A DNA stretch of 55,532 nt from Pseudomonas cyclaminis. Its GTDB lineage: Bacteria > Pseudomonadota > Gammaproteobacteria > Pseudomonadales > Pseudomonadaceae. Shown one piece after another: positions 37,260 through 45,533 of the stretch (its first letter is position 1; every line of letters begins with the position of its first letter). Made by a program: the position numbers and the translations under genes. The stretch lies in assembly GCF_015163715.1 (NCBI RefSeq), contig NZ_JADDUM010000069.1:1-55532 (forward strand), in the 5' to 3' direction. The notes beneath the pieces were generated by a model. The model did no database searches. It saw nothing but the letters and a program-made list of their open reading frames with translations, and had not been told where the DNA came from.

Positions 37260-39779
37260 TCAACCGGCGGTCTGAGTGCTGGAAGTGTTTTCGGCCAATG
37301 TGTCCGGCGTGCAGCGCAGGTCACCGATCATCAACACGTCGTTTTCATTGGCCGCAGTGGCGGGATCCAGGCGGAACTGGCACAGCAACTGGTTCTGGTA
37401 GCGCACCTCCAGGGTGGGCGCGCTGGCGCTCATTTCCATCGAGAAGAACCCATCCACTTCGCTGACCCCACGGCTGGCGTGGTTGATCACGTGGTGCCCC
37501 CTGAGCGGTTGGCCCTGGGCATCCAGCAAGCGCCCGAGCACGCTGACGGTTTTCATCACGGTGATCTTGCGGTAGTCCACTCCCCCCTTGTTCAGGTGAT
37601 AGGTGGTGCGCGCCGGCTGAATGTTCGCGGCCGGTGGATGGTTACCGTCAAAGTCGAAATTGACGGTGCTGCTCTTGTAGGCCGACACCGGTACGAAGTT
37701 GCGCCCCGGCCGCAGGATCGCGCCGCCGCCACTGAAGTCATCGGCACGCAGGGCAATGCTGTCCAGGTCGCTCTCGACATCGATGATCATGCCCGCGCCG
37801 TTACCGTGGTATTGGCTGGTCAGCAACACCTTGTCGGCACCGGCCACAAACGTGCTGTGCAGGTTCATGCCGCCGGTGAAGTTGCCGTTGTACGAGCTGC
37901 GCTGGACGAAGCCGTCACCGCTGACAACATCGGTGTCGAAGCTGGCCATGCTCGACAGGCCCACGCCATAGGTGTCGGTGATTGCCGTGGCCGAGACGCT
38001 TTGCAGCAGGTGGTCGGTGAGGTCCTGGCGATAGGTGATCGAGGCATTGTTGTCGCGGCCACCGTCACGGGCGGTGCGCGTGCCGATGCTGCCGGAAATC
38101 TGCCGGCCATCGTTGCCCAGGGCCAGGCTCAGGCTGAGGTCGACACCGCGGTTGCGCTCGTTACCGGTGCCCGAGCTTGCGGGGCGGTCGAACACCGAGA
38201 ATCGCCAGTTGGCGTCGCTGCCCATGAGCGTGTCGCGGCGGCTCCAGCCCAGGTCAACCCCGGCACCTTGCGCGTTACCTTCACTGTGGGAGACACGCAC
38301 GTTCCAGGAATTATTGGCATCGACGCGGTGGTTCACCGACAGCGCCGAATTGCTGGTTTCCCCCACGAATGTATTGCGCCGCAGGCGGGTGCCGTCCGGC
38401 AGGGTTTCGTAGGTGTCGCGGGTGTCGAGCCAGCTGCGGTTGTGGCTGAACACCAGGTTGGTGGCGCCGAACGTATAGAGCCCTTGCAGGTCCATGCCGG
38501 TGCCGTGCTCGCGGGTTTGATAGAGGTTGGCGTAAAGGCTGGTGTTGTTGGCCACCGTCCAGTCCACCGACCCGCCGTACTGCAGTTGCTCGCGCACCTC
38601 GCGGGCGGTGAGGCCAAGAATCACCCGTGGGTGCAGCAGGTAGTTGACGGAGGCACCGGCAGTCATCGCCCCGGACGCCTGTTCGTCCCAGTTGCTGAAC
38701 AACTTGGTTTCACGCCCGGCAAACACGTTGTAGCGCCAGCGGTCATCGGCGTTGCGCCAGTTGCTGGGTTTGTAGACTAATTCCTGGGTGGTGCTGACGG
38801 TCAGGCCATCTTCCACCAGGCGTACTTCCACTTCATAAATCCCGCCGGGCAGCGGGCGCGTGTCCAGGGTCTGCAAACCGGCAGCCACCGCCTGGGTGTT
38901 GATCAGCAGGCCATTGCGGTAAATCTCCACGGCGGCCTGGCGATTGGCGGTGACGTAGATCGGGTAAACGCTGGCCTTGGCATTATTGATGGCCAGGCTG
39001 TCGGAGCTGCCGTACATGACGCCCAGCGCCGTATCGGGGCTGGCGCCAAAGCTGCGCAACTGACGTGTCAGGCCATCGGAATTGGGGGTGAAATGCCCCA
39101 GGCGCAGAAACTGGCCTTCCAGTTCACGCTGGGTATACAGCTCATGGATCGCGTGGCGCAGTTGCTCTTCGTCACCGCTCTGGCGGGCCAACTGCAGGTT
39201 GAATACCTGGGTCCAATTACCCAGGCTGGCACTGGCCTGCAAACCATAACGCCCGCCCAGGTCTTCGTCCTGGCCGCCGCTGAGGTTGAGCTGGTTGTTG
39301 ATGATCAAACCACGGCTACCGCCTTCGGGCTGCTGGTAGTAACGCGGCGCATCATCGGCGTGCTCGACGTTCTGGGTGATGATCGACAACTGCGAGCTTT
39401 CCAGGTTGTAGTGCATCGACACCAACTGCTGCGGGCATGACTGGGTACACGCGCCCAGGGGCAGGCCCTTTTCCAGCAAACCTTGCCAGGTGTCACGGAT
39501 CGCGGCGGGCACCTTGCTGTCGCCCGACTCGGTGAACTCAAGCAGCGTCACCAGCTCATCCCGGGACAGGACAATCAGCGCCTCTCCCAGAAATTTCTGA
39601 TCAAGATCGACCCGCACGGCCAGTGGCACATCAAAGAAATGGTCGACAAACCCTGCCGGCAACCCCTGGGACTGGGTCAGCAAGTTGGCGGGCGTCACGG
39701 CGATGGGTGTCGGCGCAGCCAAGGCACTCGTACAAATCACTAGCGCAAGCGCAACCGCGATGGGCGTCATCGGGAACAT
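37260..39779 (-). CDS. CS1-type outer membrane usher
   Basis: An 839-residue outer-membrane protein. The signal peptide is MFPMTPIAVALALVICTSALA. It has the usher plan: N-terminal chaperone-binding part with a Cys pair (GACTQSCPQQ), a large beta barrel, a middle part with PIYVTANRQAAVEIYRNGLLINTQ and LDTRPLPGGIYEVEVRLVEDG, and a C-terminal domain with DAQGQPLRGHHVINHASRGVSEVDGFF-like sequence ending in Cys residues. It should bring chaperone-subunit complexes across the outer membrane. I chose ATG 39779; longer frames run into the terminator upstream. The stop overlaps the longest adhesin frame by 4 bp. Confidence 0.87.
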   Translation of the reverse strand: MFPMTPIAVALALVICTSALAAPTPIAVTPANLLTQSQGLPAGFVDHFFDVPLAVRVDLDQKFLGEALIVLSRDELVTLLEFTESGDSKVPAAIRDTWQGLLEKGLPLGACTQSCPQQLVSMHYNLESSQLSIITQNVEHADDAPRYYQQPEGGSRGLIINNQLNLSGGQDEDLGGRYGLQASASLGNWTQVFNLQLARQSGDEEQLRHAIHELYTQRELEGQFLRLGHFTPNSDGLTRQLRSFGASPDTALGVMYGSSDSLAINNAKASVYPIYVTANRQAAVEIYRNGLLINTQAVAAGLQTLDTRPLPGGIYEVEVRLVEDGLTVSTTQELVYKPSNWRNADDRWRYNVFAGRETKLFSNWDEQASGAMTAGASVNYLLHPRVILGLTAREVREQLQYGGSVDWTVANNTSLYANLYQTREHGTGMDLQGLYTFGATNLVFSHNRSWLDTRDTYETLPDGTRLRRNTFVGETSNSALSVNHRVDANNSWNVRVSHSEGNAQGAGVDLGWSRRDTLMGSDANWRFSVFDRPASSGTGNERNRGVDLSLSLALGNDGRQISGSIGTRTARDGGRDNNASITYRQDLTDHLLQSVSATAITDTYGVGLSSMASFDTDVVSGDGFVQRSSYNGNFTGGMNLHSTFVAGADKVLLTSQYHGNGAGMIIDVESDLDSIALRADDFSGGGAILRPGRNFVPVSAYKSSTVNFDFDGNHPPAANIQPARTTYHLNKGGVDYRKITVMKTVSVLGRLLDAQGQPLRGHHVINHASRGVSEVDGFFSMEMSASAPTLEVRYQNQLLCQFRLDPATAANENDVLMIGDLRCTPDTLAENTSSTQTAG

Positions 39780-39819
39780 GAAAGCAATACTCTGAGAGCC
39801 AAGAGACAAAGTGAAAAAC

Positions 39820-39851
39820 AGGCCGGACTCCCGGGGACAGAAGTCCGGCCT
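39820..39851 (-). terminator. terminator/attenuator between the major subunit and usher
   Basis: On the transcribed (-) strand, AGGCCGGACT and AGTCCGGCCT form a perfect 10-bp stem (39842-39851 with 39820-39829) followed by GTTTTTC. It lies 46 bases past the major subunit stop and before the usher start. A partial terminator here would give much more subunit than usher mRNA, as is common in pilus operons. Confidence 0.75.
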
Positions 39852-39897
39852 GAGCGCCAATGCCCGAGAGCGCGAGGCTCAGCGGGCACTCACGCCA

Positions 39898-40398
39898 TTA
39901 GAGAGCAGGCGTTGGCAGTACGGCGTCGAACACCAGCGCCACGGCGGAGGTGTAGGCACCGCGCTGGGTCGCCGTAGGCTTGGCGGCCGCGATACGCAGT
40001 TGAGCGCCGACGCCTGGGGTCGAATCAGCCTCGTTCACTACTTCCTTTGGCGTGCCGTTCAGCTCCACACCATGCAGGGTGGTGGTCAGCGGGATGTTTT
40101 GCGCAGGGACACCGTTGAACAACACGGCCGGGCCACCTTCGATGTAAGCGTGGACCGAGCCGTTGGTGTTCTTCAGGTCGTAGATGGCGGTCAACGGTGC
40201 CAGCTCGCCACTCACCAGGTTGTAGCTCATGGTTTCGTCCCGACCGAAGTTGGGATCACGTGGCTGAGCATGGAACACCGTAGTCGGGATGTTGGCCGTG
40301 ATGTTGACGGTGTGGTTGGCTTCACCGGCTGCGAATGCAACCGACGAACTCAGTGCCAAAACGGCCAGGGGGGCAGCAATCACAAACTTCTTGAACAT
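39898..40398 (-). CDS. CS1-type pilus major subunit (CfaB/CblA-like)
   Basis: A 166-residue secreted fimbrillin. MFKKFVIAAPLAVLALSSSVAFAA is a signal peptide of about 23 residues. The mature N terminus (NHTVNITANIPTTVFH) is the CS1/CFA-I donor strand; L-F-N-G, I-P-L-T-T-T-L-H-G-V-E and GAYTSAVALVFDAV follow the same order as in the distal subunit. It is first in the operon, with a terminator just after it, so it is probably the main shaft subunit. ATG 40398 was chosen; upstream codons are non-conserved. The divergent 500-bp gap upstream holds the promoter. Confidence 0.85.
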   Translation of the reverse strand: MFKKFVIAAPLAVLALSSSVAFAAGEANHTVNITANIPTTVFHAQPRDPNFGRDETMSYNLVSGELAPLTAIYDLKNTNGSVHAYIEGGPAVLFNGVPAQNIPLTTTLHGVELNGTPKEVVNEADSTPGVGAQLRIAAAKPTATQRGAYTSAVALVFDAVLPTPAL

Positions 40399-40898
40399 GG
40401 TGGATACCTGTTTCTTGGGTATTTGATTAACCACCACAAGTTGAACTTGGCGTTGACACACAAGACCAACTTGCAATGAGAGTCATGACTGCCCGCAAGG
40501 GGTCAGCACAACACCCAGGCATGATCCAGCGCTTTCAATTTCAAATATGCCAGCAACTTCCCATAACTACGTAGCCCTTACACTACGCGGCTCGCGTGAA
40601 TTTTATGGCAATTTGCCAAAACTTTAAAAGCATCCGTAAGATTTGTACTACACAACTACCCAACACTAAAAACAACTTGAACAATCTGTAAGAACGGTAC
40701 CACAAAAATAATAAAACCCAGCCAACCCCTGCATAAAATTCGAGTAACAACTCTAATTGATAGTTATAGCGCAAAAGGTAAAAGTTGCACCGCTCTCGCC
40801 CCATGCACGTCGGCGAATGACCGTTGGTCGCCCAGGCATACCCAAACCATAAGATATATCTTACGTTATGTCTAAACCTGCAAAGAGAGCACACAGAA
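40399..40898. other. 500-bp intergenic region between the pilus operon and padR
   Basis: AT-rich for this genome, and no believable gene. It must hold the leftward pilus promoter and the rightward padR promoter. Two palindromes stand out: GGCAATTTGCC (40607-40617) and TAAGATATATCTTA (40850-40863, listed separately). The reverse-strand frame at 40583-40894 has poor codon use and no ribosome-binding site. Confidence 0.5.
40850..40863 (+). promoter_or_regulatory. candidate PadR operator
   Basis: TAAGATATATCTTA is a perfect 14-bp palindrome, 36-49 bp upstream of the padR-like start. PadR proteins bind inverted repeats of this size, and autoregulation is usual. It probably overlaps the promoter of the padR-ferric reductase pair. 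Confidence 0.6.
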
Positions 40899-41447
40899 AT
40901 GAGAGACCCTCATCACCACCGAGACCACGGTGACAGCCACGATGGCTTCGAAAAACGCCCCGGCCGCGAACGCGGCGGGCGAGGCCCACGCGTCTTTGCG
41001 CCGGGCGACCTGAAACTGCTGCTGCCGGCGCTCATCGCCGAACAGCCTTGCCATGGCTACGACCTGATCCGCCAGATCGAAACCCTGTTCGACGGTGCCT
41101 ACAGCCCCAGCCCTGGGGTGATCTATCCCACCCTGACCTTTCTTGAAGAAAGCGAATTGATCACTGGCGACGCCGAGGGCGGAAAAAAACGCTACACAAT
41201 CACCGACGCCGGTCGTCTCTTCATAAGCGAACAGGCGATTGCCCTTGAAGGTATCCGCATGCGCATGGATGTGAGCAAACGCTCGCTGCGCGGCCATGAC
41301 CGCCCACCGGAAATCCACGAGGCGGTGCATAACCTGCGCCACGCCCTGCATTCGCACCACGGGCGCTGGAGCCCGGAAGAAATCACGCGGGTCGCAGCGC
41401 TGCTCAACGGCACCGCCCAAGCCATTGCTGACGGGAAAACTCAATGA
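40899..41447 (+). CDS. PadR-family regulator with His-rich N terminus (NfeR/YqjI-like)
   Basis: A 182-residue regulator. The N-terminal extension, M-R-D-P-H5-H6-H7-R-D-H10-G-D-S-H14 followed by Arg/Gly-rich sequence, resembles the metal-binding tail of E. coli YqjI (NfeR). The winged helix (about 30-105) has LKLLLPALIAEQPCHGYDLIRQIE, SPSPGVIYPTLTFLEE and GGKKRYTIT. A C-terminal dimer helix follows. E. coli NfeR represses a ferric reductase gene and loses DNA binding with nickel or iron. The same partner is here: the next gene is a siderophore-interacting protein with a 4-bp overlap. Here the two genes run together, whereas in E. coli they are divergent. ATG 40899 follows AAAGAGAG. Confidence 0.87.
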   Translation: MRDPHHHRDHGDSHDGFEKRPGRERGGRGPRVFAPGDLKLLLPALIAEQPCHGYDLIRQIETLFDGAYSPSPGVIYPTLTFLEESELITGDAEGGKKRYTITDAGRLFISEQAIALEGIRMRMDVSKRSLRGHDRPPEIHEAVHNLRHALHSHHGRWSPEEITRVAALLNGTAQAIADGKTQ

Positions 41448-42211
41448 ATACTCAAGCCATCCATCGCGTTACCCACGAAATCAAACGCCGCCGCCTGGAC
41501 GTCCTGCGCGTGGTCGACATCACCCCGCGCATGCGCCGTATCACCTTGGGCGGGCCGGAACTGGCGGGCTTTATCAGCCTGGGCAGCGACGATCACATCA
41601 AGCTGCTGTTCCCGCAGAACGCCGCCGAACAAGCGGCGCTGCAAAGCCCGACCTTCAGCATCAAGGGCGACGGCCCGCAACCGGCGATGCGCGACTACAC
41701 GCCTCGCCGCTATGACCTGGCCAGCGGCGAACTGGACATCGACTTCGTGCTGCACGGCGACGGTCCTGCCTCCACCTGGGCCGACCAGGCCAAGGTCGGC
41801 CAGCACCTGTACATCGGCGGGCCACGCGGCTCGATGATCGTGCCGGACATCTTCGACAGCTACCTGCTGATCGGCGACGAGACCGCCCTGCCCGCCATCG
41901 GCCGCCGCCTGGAAGAACTGCCGGCGGGGCGCAAGGTCTTGGCGGTGATCGAGATCGAAAATGCGGCAGAGCAGCAAACGCTGCGCAGTGCTGCCGATGT
42001 GGATGTGATATGGGTGGTGCGCGGTCAGGACAATCTGCTGCAAACGGTACAGAACCTGACGCTGCCGGGCGGCACGCTGTACAGCTTTGTCGCGACCGAA
42101 ACCAAGTTGTCGCGCCAGCTGCGGCGCGTGTTGCTGGACACTCACAAAGTCAACGAGGAGTTCCTCAAGGCCGTTGGTTACTGGCGTGCCGAGGGCAGCG
42201 AAGACGAGTGA
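41444..42211 (+). CDS. siderophore-interacting ferric reductase (NfeF/YqjH-like)
   Basis: A 255-residue flavoprotein of the SIP family. The N-terminal FAD-binding barrel has the R-D-Y-T-P-R-R-Y signature (about residues 85-92) that holds the flavin, with LGSDDHIKLLFP before it. The C-terminal NAD(P)H-binding part has GDETALPAIGRRLEEL and GYWRAEGSEDE, the usual SIP end. It should reduce ferric iron bound to siderophores in the cytoplasm, so releasing Fe(II). It overlaps the PadR-like gene by 4 bp (ATGA), so both come from one transcript. Confidence 0.9.
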   Translation: MNTQAIHRVTHEIKRRRLDVLRVVDITPRMRRITLGGPELAGFISLGSDDHIKLLFPQNAAEQAALQSPTFSIKGDGPQPAMRDYTPRRYDLASGELDIDFVLHGDGPASTWADQAKVGQHLYIGGPRGSMIVPDIFDSYLLIGDETALPAIGRRLEELPAGRKVLAVIEIENAAEQQTLRSAADVDVIWVVRGQDNLLQTVQNLTLPGGTLYSFVATETKLSRQLRRVLLDTHKVNEEFLKAVGYWRAEGSEDE

Positions 42212-42215
42212 AACC

Positions 42216-42241
42216 TGAGGGAGGGGCTCGCCCCTCCCTCA
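42216..42241. terminator. strong hairpin between convergent genes
   Basis: TGAGGGAGGGG (42216-42226), loop CTCG and CCCCTCCCTCA (42231-42241) form a perfect 11-bp stem. It starts 4 bases after the ferric reductase stop and covers the stop codon of the convergent membrane-protein gene. There is no T run; it may work as a REP-like decay barrier or as a terminator. Confidence 0.55.
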
Positions 42242-42868
42242 TTGGAAGGACGGCGACTTCAAGTATTTATCCAGCCCCACCACCGCCAACGCAATCAGCA
42301 CAAACCCCGCCAGAATCCCCCCGGCATTCACGAATACCTGTGGATAACCCAGGGTGCCGACATCAATGAACGGGTACTGATACTGCCCGAGCAAATCCCC
42401 GCGCAACAGCGCATAGGCGAAGTACACCAACGGGTAGATCACCCACGCGCCGATGTGCTTGAGGCGCAGGGAGCCCTTGGGCACGCACCGCCACCAATAG
42501 ATCAAAAACAGCACCGGCATTACGTCGTGCAGCAATTCGTCGGCGAGCAATTGAAAACCTTCGGGTTGCCACAAATGCCGCAGCAACAGGCTGTACGCCA
42601 GGCCCACCACCAGGATGCTCACGGCGATCCCACTGCTGATCGCCGGCCTGAGAAAAAACCGCTTCGCCGCTGAATCCCGTTGAATCACCGCATAACTCAA
42701 CACCACCACCGCCAAGGTGTTGGTGAGCACCGTGAAGAAACTGAAAAAGTTGATCAGCCCGCCCAGCAGGCTGGCGCCGGTCGACCAGCGCGAATAAAAA
42801 ATCAGGTACTGCTGAATCGCCAACCCCGCCCAACCGGCCAGTGCCGCTGCCGCTATAAACCGCTTCAT
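42239..42868 (-). CDS. Pr6Pr-type integral membrane protein
   Basis: A 209-residue protein with six predicted transmembrane helices. It resembles the Pr6Pr family of small bacterial membrane proteins: LINFFSFFTVLTNTLAVVVLSYAV, DELLHDVMPVLFLIYWWRCVPKG and IGAWVIYPLVYFAYALLRG with YQYPFIDVGTLGYPQV. No enzymatic role is established for the bacterial family. The start ATG 42868 begins MKRFIAAAALAGW. It is 4 bp downstream of the VF530-like gene and on the same strand. Confidence 0.8.
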   Translation of the reverse strand: MKRFIAAAALAGWAGLAIQQYLIFYSRWSTGASLLGGLINFFSFFTVLTNTLAVVVLSYAVIQRDSAAKRFFLRPAISSGIAVSILVVGLAYSLLLRHLWQPEGFQLLADELLHDVMPVLFLIYWWRCVPKGSLRLKHIGAWVIYPLVYFAYALLRGDLLGQYQYPFIDVGTLGYPQVFVNAGGILAGFVLIALAVVGLDKYLKSPSFQ

Positions 42869-42872
42869 GGGT

Positions 42873-43106
42873 TCAATCCAGCGGGCGTTTGGTGCGCATC
42901 AGCTTGACGTACAACCCTTCGACTTTCTCCCGCGCCCACGGCGTTTTGCGCAGGAAGGTCAGGCTCGACTTGATGCTCGGGTCGCTCTTGAAACACCGCA
43001 CATCAATGCGCTCGGCCAGGCCTTCCCATTCGTAGTGCTCCACCAGCGTGGTGAGAACGTGCTGCAGGGTGACGCCGTGAAGGGGATCGTTGCTTGTCGC
43101 GGTCAT
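42873..43106 (-). CDS. VF530-type (DUF2132) small DNA-binding-like protein
   Basis: A 77-residue protein that is nearly all conserved domain: [47 protein letters not shown] and VEGLYV. Family members are small, helical and thought to bind DNA; their role is not settled. I chose ATG 43106 (MTATSNDP), which begins just before the conserved block. It lies 95 bp from the divergent Zur-like site of the ZnuD-like receptor. Confidence 0.8.
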   Translation of the reverse strand: MTATSNDPLHGVTLQHVLTTLVEHYEWEGLAERIDVRCFKSDPSIKSSLTFLRKTPWAREKVEGLYVKLMRTKRPLD

Positions 43107-43200
43107 GCCGGGCCTATGAAAAAAGTAATCACGAAGGCGCACACCTTATCACCCCGCCCACCCACTGATAAAAAGTTCCCGTGGATCACGAAAAAGAGAT

Positions 43201-43213
43201 GTTATATTGTAAC
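43201..43213 (+). promoter_or_regulatory. candidate Zur operator upstream of the ZnuD-like receptor
   Basis: GTTATATTGTAAC is followed by TATAAC (43214-43219). It shares GTTATAnnGTAAC plus a third ATAAC with the site before rpmE2. It lies 44-56 bp before the receptor start. Two such sites beside two zinc-response genes support Zur control of both. Confidence 0.7.
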
Positions 43214-43256
43214 TATAACTTTCAAATCTTTTCGTCGTTTTGCCAAGGAATGTCCG

Positions 43257-45275
43257 ATGTCCCTCTCTTCCCTGTGGCGCTTGACCCCGCTTGCCGCCGC
43301 CCTGCTGATCTGCTCCGAAGCCCACGCCCTGGAACTGCAACCCCAAGTCATCACCGGCAACCCGCTGGGCAGCGAACAACTCGCATCGCCGACCACCGTG
43401 CTCGAAGGCGATGACCTGACCCTGCAACAAAAAGGCAGCCTCGGCGAAACCCTGAACCAGCAACCGGGCGTGTCGTCTTCGTACTTTGGCCCAGGCGCCA
43501 GCCGGCCGATCATTCGTGGCCAGGACGGCGACCGTATTCGCATCCTGCGCAATGGCGTGGGCGCGCTGGATGCCTCGTCGCTGTCTTATGACCATGCGGT
43601 ACCGCTGGACCCGGTCAACGTCGAACGCATCGAAATCGTGCGCGGCCCGGCCGCGTTGCTGTACGGCGGCAGCGCCATCGGCGGCGTGGTCAACACGTTC
43701 GACAACCGCATCCCCACCGAAGCCATCGAAGGCATTCACGGCGCCGGTGAATTGCGCTACGGCGGCGCCGATACAACACGCAGCAGCGCGGGCAAATTGG
43801 AAGCCGGCAATGGCACGTTTGCCTTGCACCTGGACGCTAATGCGCGGGAATTCAACGACCTGAAAATCCCAGGCCAGGCGCGCAGCCGCCACGCAGCGGA
43901 CAGCGAAGACGGCCCCGGCAAAAACGGGCGCCTGGGCAACAGCGACGGGCGCCAGGACGGCGGCGCCGTGGGCGGTTCCTACACCTGGGATGACGGTTAC
44001 GCCGGGCTGTCCTACAGCAGCTACGACAGTAACTACGGCTCGCCTGCCGAACAGGCAGTGCGCATCCGCATGAAGCAGGATCACTACGCCTTTGCGTCCG
44101 AGATCCGCAACCTGCAAGGCCCGTTCACCTCGGTGAAACTCGACGCGGGCTACACCGACTACGAACACCGCGAAATCGAAGACGGCGAAACCGGCACGAT
44201 CTTCAAGAACAAAGGCTATGAAGCCCGCGTGGAAGCGCGTCACCAGCCCATCGGCCCGCTCGATGGCGTGGTCGGCGCCCAGGTAACCCGCAACGAGTTC
44301 TCAGCCCTCGGCGAAGAGGCCTTCGTGCCGCAGACCGACACCAACGCCGGGGCGCTGTTTATCCTCGAAGAAATGCAAGCCACCGAGCGCCTCAAGCTCA
44401 GCCTCGGCGGGCGCCTGGAACACACCAGCGTCGACCCGGATGCCAAGGGCAACGCACGTTTTGCCGGTGCCGACAAATCCAACGACTTCACCGCCGGCAG
44501 CCTGTCGTCCGGCGCGGTGTATACGCTGACGCCGGTCTGGTCCTTGGCCGCGACCCTGGGCTATACCGAGCGCGCACCGACCTTCTACGAGCTGTATGCC
44601 AACGGCGCCCACGTTGCCACCGGCACCTATGAACTGGGCGACGCCAACCTGAAGAAAGAAAAAGCCGTGTCCAGCGACCTGGCCCTGCGCTTTGACAACG
44701 GCACCCATAAAGGCAGCTTCGGCGTGTTTTACAGCCGCTTCTCCAACTACATCGGCCTGTTGGGCACGGGTCGTACGCTGAACGACGACGGTGAAGAAGA
44801 CGCGGGTGGCATTCCCGAGTACGAATATTCCGGCGTGCGTGCACGTTTCGCCGGCTTTGAAGCCCAGGATCACATCAAGCTCGGCGAAGGCGCCTACGGC
44901 AAATTCGCGCTGGAGCTGTCGGGCGACTACACCCGTGCCACCAACCTGGATACCGGCGAAGCCTTGCCGCGCATTGCGCCGCTGCGCTTGAACAGCGGCC
45001 TGCTGTGGGAACTCGACCGCTGGCAGGCGCGCATCGACGTAGAACATGCGGCGGGCCAAGGCCGTGTGCCGGATAACGAAAGCGGCACCGATGGCTACAC
45101 CACGCTGGGGGCGAGCGCGGGTTACCATTTCAATATGGGCGGCAGCCAGTGGCTGGCGTTTGTGAACGGTGAAAACCTGACCAACCAGACTGTGCGCTAT
45201 GCCAGCTCGATCCTGCGCGACGTGGCGCCCGCACCGGGGCGCAGTGTGCAGTTCGGTATCCGCACCACCTTCTAA
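43257..45275 (+). CDS. znuD: ZnuD-like TonB-dependent receptor (probable zinc uptake)
   Basis: A 672-residue outer-membrane receptor. The signal peptide ends near AHA (about 23); the plug domain has GETLNQQPGVSSSYFGPGASRPIIRG, L-R-N-G-V-G-A-L-D-A-S-S-L-S-Y-D-H-A-V and V-R-G-P-A-A-L-L-Y-G-G, which is the pattern of the ZnuD/PA0781 group; the barrel ends in a terminal Phe (FGIRTTF). It probably takes up zinc or a zinc complex with TonB energy. ATG 43257 follows AAGGA at eight bases; the longer open frame from 42867 is only upstream extension. The Zur-like site before it supports zinc control. Confidence 0.85.
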   Translation: MSLSSLWRLTPLAAALLICSEAHALELQPQVITGNPLGSEQLASPTTVLEGDDLTLQQKGSLGETLNQQPGVSSSYFGPGASRPIIRGQDGDRIRILRNGVGALDASSLSYDHAVPLDPVNVERIEIVRGPAALLYGGSAIGGVVNTFDNRIPTEAIEGIHGAGELRYGGADTTRSSAGKLEAGNGTFALHLDANAREFNDLKIPGQARSRHAADSEDGPGKNGRLGNSDGRQDGGAVGGSYTWDDGYAGLSYSSYDSNYGSPAEQAVRIRMKQDHYAFASEIRNLQGPFTSVKLDAGYTDYEHREIEDGETGTIFKNKGYEARVEARHQPIGPLDGVVGAQVTRNEFSALGEEAFVPQTDTNAGALFILEEMQATERLKLSLGGRLEHTSVDPDAKGNARFAGADKSNDFTAGSLSSGAVYTLTPVWSLAATLGYTERAPTFYELYANGAHVATGTYELGDANLKKEKAVSSDLALRFDNGTHKGSFGVFYSRFSNYIGLLGTGRTLNDDGEEDAGGIPEYEYSGVRARFAGFEAQDHIKLGEGAYGKFALELSGDYTRATNLDTGEALPRIAPLRLNSGLLWELDRWQARIDVEHAAGQGRVPDNESGTDGYTTLGASAGYHFNMGGSQWLAFVNGENLTNQTVRYASSILRDVAPAPGRSVQFGIRTTF

Positions 45276-45303
45276 CTCCTGCCCTGTTGGCACGGGCGTT
45301 TAG

Positions 45304-45384
45304 GGTGAGCCGGGTCTTTTGGGGTGAGCAGGCTTGTTTCTGGTGAGCAGGCTTTTTTATGGTGAGGGGCTTGTTTGTGGTGAG
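45304..45384 (+). repeat. tandem 19-bp repeats with GGTGAG starts
   Basis: GGTGAG recurs at 45304, 45323, 45342, 45361 and 45379, spaced 19, 19, 19 and 18 bp. The unit is close to GGTGAGCAGGCTTGTTTNT. The last copies run into the left arm of the large REP inverted repeat. No gene lies here. Confidence 0.75.
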
Positions 45385-45533
45385 CGGGCTTGCCCCGCGC
45401 TGGGCTGCGAAGCGGCCCCACTCAAAACACCGAGGTGTATCAGGCACACCGCAGTGTCAGGTTTTGGGGCGGCTTCGCCACCCAGCGCGGGGCAAGCCCG
45501 CTCACCACAAACAAGCCTCTCACCACAAAAAGC
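45350..45533. repeat. large REP-type inverted repeat (about 68-bp arms)
   Basis: The left arm (45350-45419) and the right arm (45466-45533) are reverse complements with only a few mismatches; the core is GAGCGGGCTTGCCCCGCGC. Each arm contains a REP-like palindrome. The 46-bp centre holds smaller paired pieces (ACACC/GGTGT). It is a paired REP (BIME-like) unit between znuD and gcd. It can form a long cruciform or a strong RNA hairpin. Confidence 0.8.

Noticed and set aside
40583..40894. 103-residue reverse frame in the pilus-padR gap
   Set aside because: It has an atypical start, no good ribosome-binding site, AT-rich codons unlike neighbours, and overlaps the padR operator.
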